A DNA stretch of 36,311 bases. It comes from Desulfobacterales bacterium. Lineage in GTDB: Bacteria > Desulfobacterota > Desulfobacteria > Desulfobacterales > JAEINQ01. The stretch's first letter is position 1. Every line of letters begins with the position of its first letter. Of this stretch, positions 35,201-36,311 are shown in pieces. Position numbers and translations under genes: made by a program. Under the pieces are notes generated by a model. That model was not told where the DNA came from, did not search any database, and saw only the letters and a program-made list of their open reading frames with translations. The stretch is taken from positions 1 to 36,311 of the forward strand of contig JAEINQ010000066.1 in assembly GCA_016342285.1 (NCBI GenBank), written 5' to 3'.

Positions 35201-36311
35201 GCCCCCGCGATGCTCACGGCCACCGACACCGACGGGGAGACGGCCACCGCCGTGGCCGTTACATCGCCAGCATTGGTAATGGTATCGTTTCCGGCTGCCG
35301 CGGTAACGGAAATTCCGGTCTTCACCAGCACATCCGTACTTTCCGCCAGCATATCCGTGATCCCGTCATCTCCGCCCTCCTCCGGCACGTCCTGACGATC
35401 GATAACGCTCACGGCGTTTGCAATAAGAAGATCCTGCCCTTCCCCGTCGCCGCTGATACCCACCGCTTCGGCGGTGGAGGATACGCTCCCGTCGAAAAGG
35501 AAACTTCCGGCATAGGCCGCGTTCTTGCTCACCGCCACATTCACAGCAACCGCAGTAGAAACCGCCGTTGCGGTGATGGTGCCTTCGGGATTATTGCTCA
35601 CCGTGTCATCCCCGGCACCGGCATCAATTCCCACCGCCACTGCATCCGACTCGGCGGTGGCCAACGCGACGCCGGCACCATCCAGGGAGACAGCCACCCC
35701 AACGGCGGGGGTAACGGCCACAGCCGTGACGGTGATGCTGGCATCGTTTTCTATGGTATCGGCCCCGCTCACCGCCGTGGCGGCCAGGGCCGTGTCCACG
35801 GTCACAGTGGTATCGGTGAGGTACACATCGTCCTCGGTCACATCAGTTTCAGTGAAAACGGCAACATCCAGATTTGCCGTTAAATCCGTTCCCTTCCCGT
35901 CGCCCCGGATTCCCACAGCTTCGGCGGCAGCGGTGGTACCGCCCTGCCAGATGGTGCTACCCGCGATGCTCATATTCTTGGCAACGGAGATCGCCACCGA
36001 TTCGGCAGTGGCGACGGCCGTGGCCGTCAGCTCGCCGGTGTTGGTCACCGTGTCGTCACCAGTGCCAGCATCGATGCCCACCGCCGTGCTACTTGCCTTG
36101 GCGTTGGTAAGAGTGACCCCCGCCTTCTCGATGGAAACCGTCACATCCACCGACGGCGCCACGGATACCGCTACGGCCTCGAGAGTTCCGCTATTGGTGA
36201 TGGTGTCTGCATCCCCTGCCGTCAGGTAGATAGTCTTGTTGGACGAAGCCGCTACGCGGCGGAAAAAGCAAAAATAGTGTATAACTCCTATACTTGCCCA
36301 ATACCGGGTAA
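23212..36311 (-). CDS. Giant autotransporter adhesin, 5' end outside the window
   Basis: The frame is open from the right window edge to a TAG at 23212, more than 4,360 codons. The GTG at 36162 is internal: the same repeat pattern (GDADTITNSGTLEAVAVSVAPSVDV) continues upstream, so the true start and signal peptide lie beyond the edge. Codons 1-2190 from 36162 hold about 16 units of roughly 137 aa. Each has TITNSGxVTATAV, then GIDAGAGDDxVTNSG, then DGGTxAxAxAVGISGDG. Next come shorter units of about 60 aa with GGDGDDxxxNxG. A hemolysin-like GGDGADTLVFDGSG stretch precedes the autotransporter junction (about 3900-4040). The C-terminal barrel covers the last 270 residues (GVWAVQLSDS...QMNLNF) and ends in Phe. 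Probably a calcium-dependent, surface-displayed beta-helical adhesin. Confidence 0.88.
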   Translation of the reverse strand, partial: TRYWASIGVIHYFCFFRRVAASSNKTIYLTAGDADTITNSGTLEAVAVSVAPSVDVTVSIEKAGVTLTNAKASSTAVGIDAGTGDDTVTNTGELTATAVATAESVAISVAKNMSIAGSTIWQGGTTAAAEAVGIRGDGKGTDLTANLDVAVFTETDVTEDDVYLTDTTVTVDTALAATAVSGADTIENDASITVTAVAVTPAVGVAVSLDGAGVALATAESDAVAVGIDAGAGDDTVSNNPEGTITATAVSTAVAVNVAVSKNAAYAGSFLFDGSVSSTAEAVGISGDGEGQDLLIANAVSVIDRQDVPEEGGDDGITDMLAESTDVLVKTGISVTAAAGNDTITNAGDVTATAVAVSPSVSVAVSIAGAAAAVTESTAESVAVGIDAGAGNDIVTNSGDVTATSVATAEAVNVAVSKGVALVSNTLWDGGISSSAEAVGIRGDGDGQDILFENTVDVQDTRNVMVETGEVLDKSTDVLVKTGLSVTAATGDDTITNTGEVTATAVAATPDVGVTVSLGGIAVAMATADAQAKAAGIDAGAGNDIVTNSGDVTATAVATAVAVNVAVSETIAGAGSVLYDGTSNALAEAVGISGDGDGQDFSVNLTVDVPAADGVLVTADLSTTAAGGNDTITNFDNVTATAVAVAPALDVAVAISGFAVTASEANAESRAVGIDGGTGDDAITNYIGGDIAATAVSTADVVSVTVTPSGFALGAGGVLDGGASSVSEAVGISGDGEGMDTTLSGLVSVNKSGVTVSGNAAFTAVSGSDTIHNHAGIVATAVSESPSVGVTVAVSGVAAAITKASAEADAAGIDAGAGDDAVDNSGPVTATAVAATQSVNVAVVGTGVAASLDGVLSSGTEARSSAVGISGDGGGSDTTLAGIVHVDDEGNTTISAKVTNLVAGGEDTITNYGAVTATSVASSISAGVSVAVTAGVALAATGAEATADATAIDGGSAGDQITNSGTLTSTAVANADALGVSVTIAGLSADLSGVLDGGASADATAVGISADGYGSDTSLSSSLSVKDGTVAIKNDATFTSVSGNDTVSNSGDVTATAVSVSPAVSVSVAVAGVAVASTGADATAFSGAIDLGAGDDVLTNSGALTATSVTNADALSVSVAPAGVAIVLDGGASARSEAVGISGDGSSQDISFSNNITVNGDGTTIRAEYEETATTGDDTITNNGAVIATSVATAASVDVPVVVYGVAGALASSEAIAAATAIDAGAGDDSVTNTGELVSTSVAAATAIPVSVSVGGVAVSLNGLFDGGTTAVADAVGISGDGSGSDYTFSDILTIDDSEVKNEASLSLTASTGNDTVTNSGNITATSVAESLSPSVAVAVFGVSAALAESNATATATAVETGGGDDLVTNSGELTSTAVANANSVGVSVTLIGVTAASNTLFGGGTVAVSEAVGITTDGAAGDITATNTVVVTDENTTIALSATTGASTGNDTVDNDGAVTATAVSVAPAASVGVGLIGVAGAAVDTKAVASAVAIDTGGGDDLVTNSGELTSTAVANANSVGISVTLIGVAATSNTLFGGGTVAVSEAAGITTDGAAGDITATNTVVVTDEKTTIARSDTTGASTGNDTVDNDGAVTATAVSVAPAASEGVGLLGVAGAAVDTEAVASAVAIDTGGGDDTITNNGALTSTAVANADGVGFSFNLVGVGALSSSLTALAETVGISGDGITPVGTITADSTLKNGMVTVSATRETIVASGLDLIENTGDIDATAVAVTASYSNSITITGVAGTVATATAQANAVAIDAGAGDDTVNNSGDLSATAVSVAAAVSMATNGLGVSVAADSVFSGGTNAEATAVGIQGDSAQYSESGTTAILASDSMVFVSDTWENTAAGGNDTITNSGSVDAVSVVVAPTYSTSVTLAGITAALAQSTAEANAIAIDAGAGDDRVNNLAGADLTATAVANADTISSSVALIGVAGSANAVWDGGTTATADAVGISGDGLSVNTLGSTGVISAGGGLYISLTETTETQGGDDTLINAADIDATAVVVVPTVSASVSVIGVSAALSAATSKAGATAISAGQGDDAVTNTGNLTAVAVSNADAISVAAGLVGVAGSGNSVWDGGTTATASAVGIHGDDQRGSTDSAYNVTIGNNDILITLESTTEYAGGVDTITNSGSINAEATAVTVTADVSLEGIGLAAAVSTATADADAAAIQAGFGADTVSNYGALTAVSDAVAVGVNVAVGGVGLTVASDAVWDGGTTATSTAVGIGGDGAAESETTETTIRASEFDVDSETTTISVAGGNDTLTNTGTIGVQADAESVSVGVSGVLIGASAALVDGTATADAAGISGDDGNDTVLNQGVITAIANADATTVAVSPALLGAAYATDATWDGGTTARSDAFGIRGGAGDDVFTNKAGITAQSTADTSATAVSVTLAGASFASSAGTADADAAALDAGEGNDTINNSAILVARSTATGSAAGVSVSVAGYAQGETGMDIDAEAAGISAGDGNDTVTNTSHMYSYANADVTAAEVGVVVAGATGVDNNFSLDGGVSAGADAFGITGGAGNDTLSNSAYLYQNATADASAGSVAVGLLGYSDADITATANAAATAMAGGVGDDAIANTGYLDANAAATADATSVAVTLAGYGAADANLTTDTVATGISGGNGADEIINSGTIDADARATATSTSVGVTLLGAGVVNSGLTTEVESTGISGGDGDDTIANTGAIHVTATSTTGNSSTNVTLAGSGQTQGYYETETLATGILGGEGDDTLQNAGSLIVNVSADSTPTGTGVTLLGVAGAGSGVQTLVSAGGLAGEAGNDSLVNSGNMDIDATATTTQTDTSVALVGVAGTRGGIVAEAEAAGLSGGDGDDTMVNLGDITVDATGTNTQTNTAVNLFGTSEADGTVSATSAARGIHGGDGDDDLQNEGDITANSIANLTGTSTSVSIAGVAGSADGFEAVSDAWGVNMGDGDDYVVSYGTVTVASDATVTQSGTSVGIFGVAGLENGSLAAKSMATGLAAGGGDDYLSDKGDITATADATLNLSSGATAIFGASSEGVTSGACARAAGLDAGAGDDYVEDAAHIDVDATATLTQSASGFTFGGATGTGSSILADAGAVGIDAGAGSDGVDSSAHIDVDADADATYDAGSTAIFGASDTDGDAGAISSAVGIDGGDDDGDDTLRSAGSIDTYATANVTQNGASFAFGGAGGSTGAFTGDADATGIFGGGGDDTLMNQGSIVSTADAAMSSQGTGTTIFGAATTGGTVGAEATAVGMDGGDGDDVIYNMGSLTAYAMVQVSQSGSAFTFGGASGGGGAFLADAEALGISGDDGADSIRNNKSMSVTATASMTVDSAATTIFGASGTDALSGAAAGAMGISGGDGDDYVDGSGSLTLSAQSDVRQTGGSFTLGGAGSNDGVLAASTSGVGIDVGAGDDTVYSNMVVSVAGASNIDVIGGVTTVFGAASAGAVSGVTSNMTGLDGGAGNDVVENLQTISVSGNADINQFADAYTFAGGSSGSAALSAAATVMGMAGGIGDDTILNPGVLYVTGGASLENVVDLDVTFGVSSSGSEGDLAVSATGISGGIGNDVIENSGTVRVTGDVDADFSSSVVTSAVGGAIISLDAAQNVTAVGIDGGAGNDIISNDREMNVSADASATADVYTWSTAGVAKSQVSLDATARAIGISGDSGNDTIGNAGAITVSANAEVDARSRAQGIFTVKYADADANAVATAYGILDLTGDNTIINDGTITVTADADVKSFEAYNISTYTGAGSATAGAIGIQTGSGNDTIINRGTITVTTSTTQSDGAVTNSVGSAINAGAGNDTVALCEGSSVIGSIYGGDGADTLVFDGSGTLNMLGIPTQFEAVVKQGDGTYSVFTLGNEVANLQITGGTLDISTYGMDAGDTFTTFVDGNGDFGQLSIGSGSVAGALVVNQGGNAFTGDMTFDIAVSAGSNPLGGTFATTTLPASTPLVSFSINQKMDRVQVAADVDEFSSLVYDSSSTEASVTRYLDTILPTATGDVSIVLGSIQAMGSVSEITAAYTELCPKSYRNFTSSTLSTIGLHVGAAQDRLSALRASSGPERSSGVPLFLQNGNSSYALPGGGSVLSGHGQETGGVWAVQLSDSKSQKGRDAGDPAVGLETTGLVIGMDYRPGVRTVLGASFSNTRACMSYEDNLKDGALSSYLGSTYAGHFFSDHVYAASVITLGQTKSESLRAILLGSSFRKAHSLHSGDILSAVVETGRVFEAGDWSTEVFGTMEYISLREEGFTEEGAGGVGLMVAPVRSDYLTSVTGLRLGRYFQSPGEKNLFMVQMNAGWLHDFNINSGGITVRFAGAPESYFTIDGNQSAPNGIRMGGAVTFLNGGHMDVSARLNADLYPDRSNVSGLIQMNLNF
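31397..32218 (-). repeat. Nearly identical 411-bp in-frame tandem duplication in the giant adhesin
   Basis: Bases 31397-31807 recur as 31808-32218 with only scattered differences; 411 bp is exactly 137 codons, the length of one passenger unit. Other units in the gene are clearly diverged, so this pair is a recent unit duplication. It is a natural site for length change by recombination. Confidence 0.85.

Noticed and set aside
23299..36229. Many long plus-strand open frames opposite the giant autotransporter, one of 448 codons
   Set aside because: They are antisense shadows created by the GC-rich, codon-periodic repeat. Their products are Pro/Ser/Ala or Arg/Gly/His-rich with no domain, and the minus-strand frame has clear autotransporter features.

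Overview
The window looks like a chromosomal segment of an anaerobic, free-living Desulfobacterota bacterium, most likely of the Desulfobacteraceae. This rests on the gene set (short ThiC-like enzyme beside cobT under a cobalamin riboswitch, radical-SAM/DUF2344 fusion next to RNase G, REP-like palindromes, group II intron remnant, large secreted proteins with a Gly-rich CFI tail). It is inferred from gene content, not from a marker-gene phylogeny.

Left part (1-7500, minus strand). A housekeeping operon reads rpmH-rnpA-yidD-yidC-jag-mnmE-ykgJ-like-hypothetical-prmA-like-yqaA-like. It covers ribosomal protein L34, RNase P protein, membrane-protein insertion, tRNA U34 modification and several accessory genes. 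rpmH (44 codons, 7270-7404) was found by reading the minus strand. It has a near-consensus sigma70 promoter, and a terminator-like hairpin lies between that promoter and the gene. The extreme left edge (1-77) carries the domain V/VI 3' end of a group II intron, followed by a terminator.

Middle (7500-16250). RNase G and a B12-binding radical-SAM/DUF2344 protein overlap on the minus strand and diverge from asnS. A 67-aa coiled-coil-like ORF follows asnS. Next comes a two-gene minus-strand operon, a ThiC-family enzyme plus cobT, headed by a clear cobalamin riboswitch with a terminator-type expression platform. The riboswitch, the cobT partner and a CX2CX3C cysteine motif (canonical ThiC has CX2CX4C) argue that the enzyme is the 5-hydroxybenzimidazole synthase BzaF, not the thiamin enzyme. 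The pair would make and activate the lower ligand of cobamides.

Accessory right part (16250-36311). An AT-rich hipBA toxin-antitoxin module is preceded by three inverted-repeat operators spaced exactly 50 bp apart. The module lies between two copies of the 3' end of one secreted-protein gene: an intact one at 18106-18325 and an internally deleted remnant at 16270-16342. To its right is a secreted protein (TSP3, Calx-beta and fibronectin-like domains) that appears 5'-truncated and abuts two tandem autotransporters. The first is 1007 aa. The second exceeds 4,316 aa and runs off the right edge without a start. The giant passenger has about 16 units of roughly 137 aa followed by shorter alternating units, and it includes a nearly identical 411-bp tandem duplication. 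This half looks like a surface-adhesin island shaped by repeat expansion, truncation and insertion.
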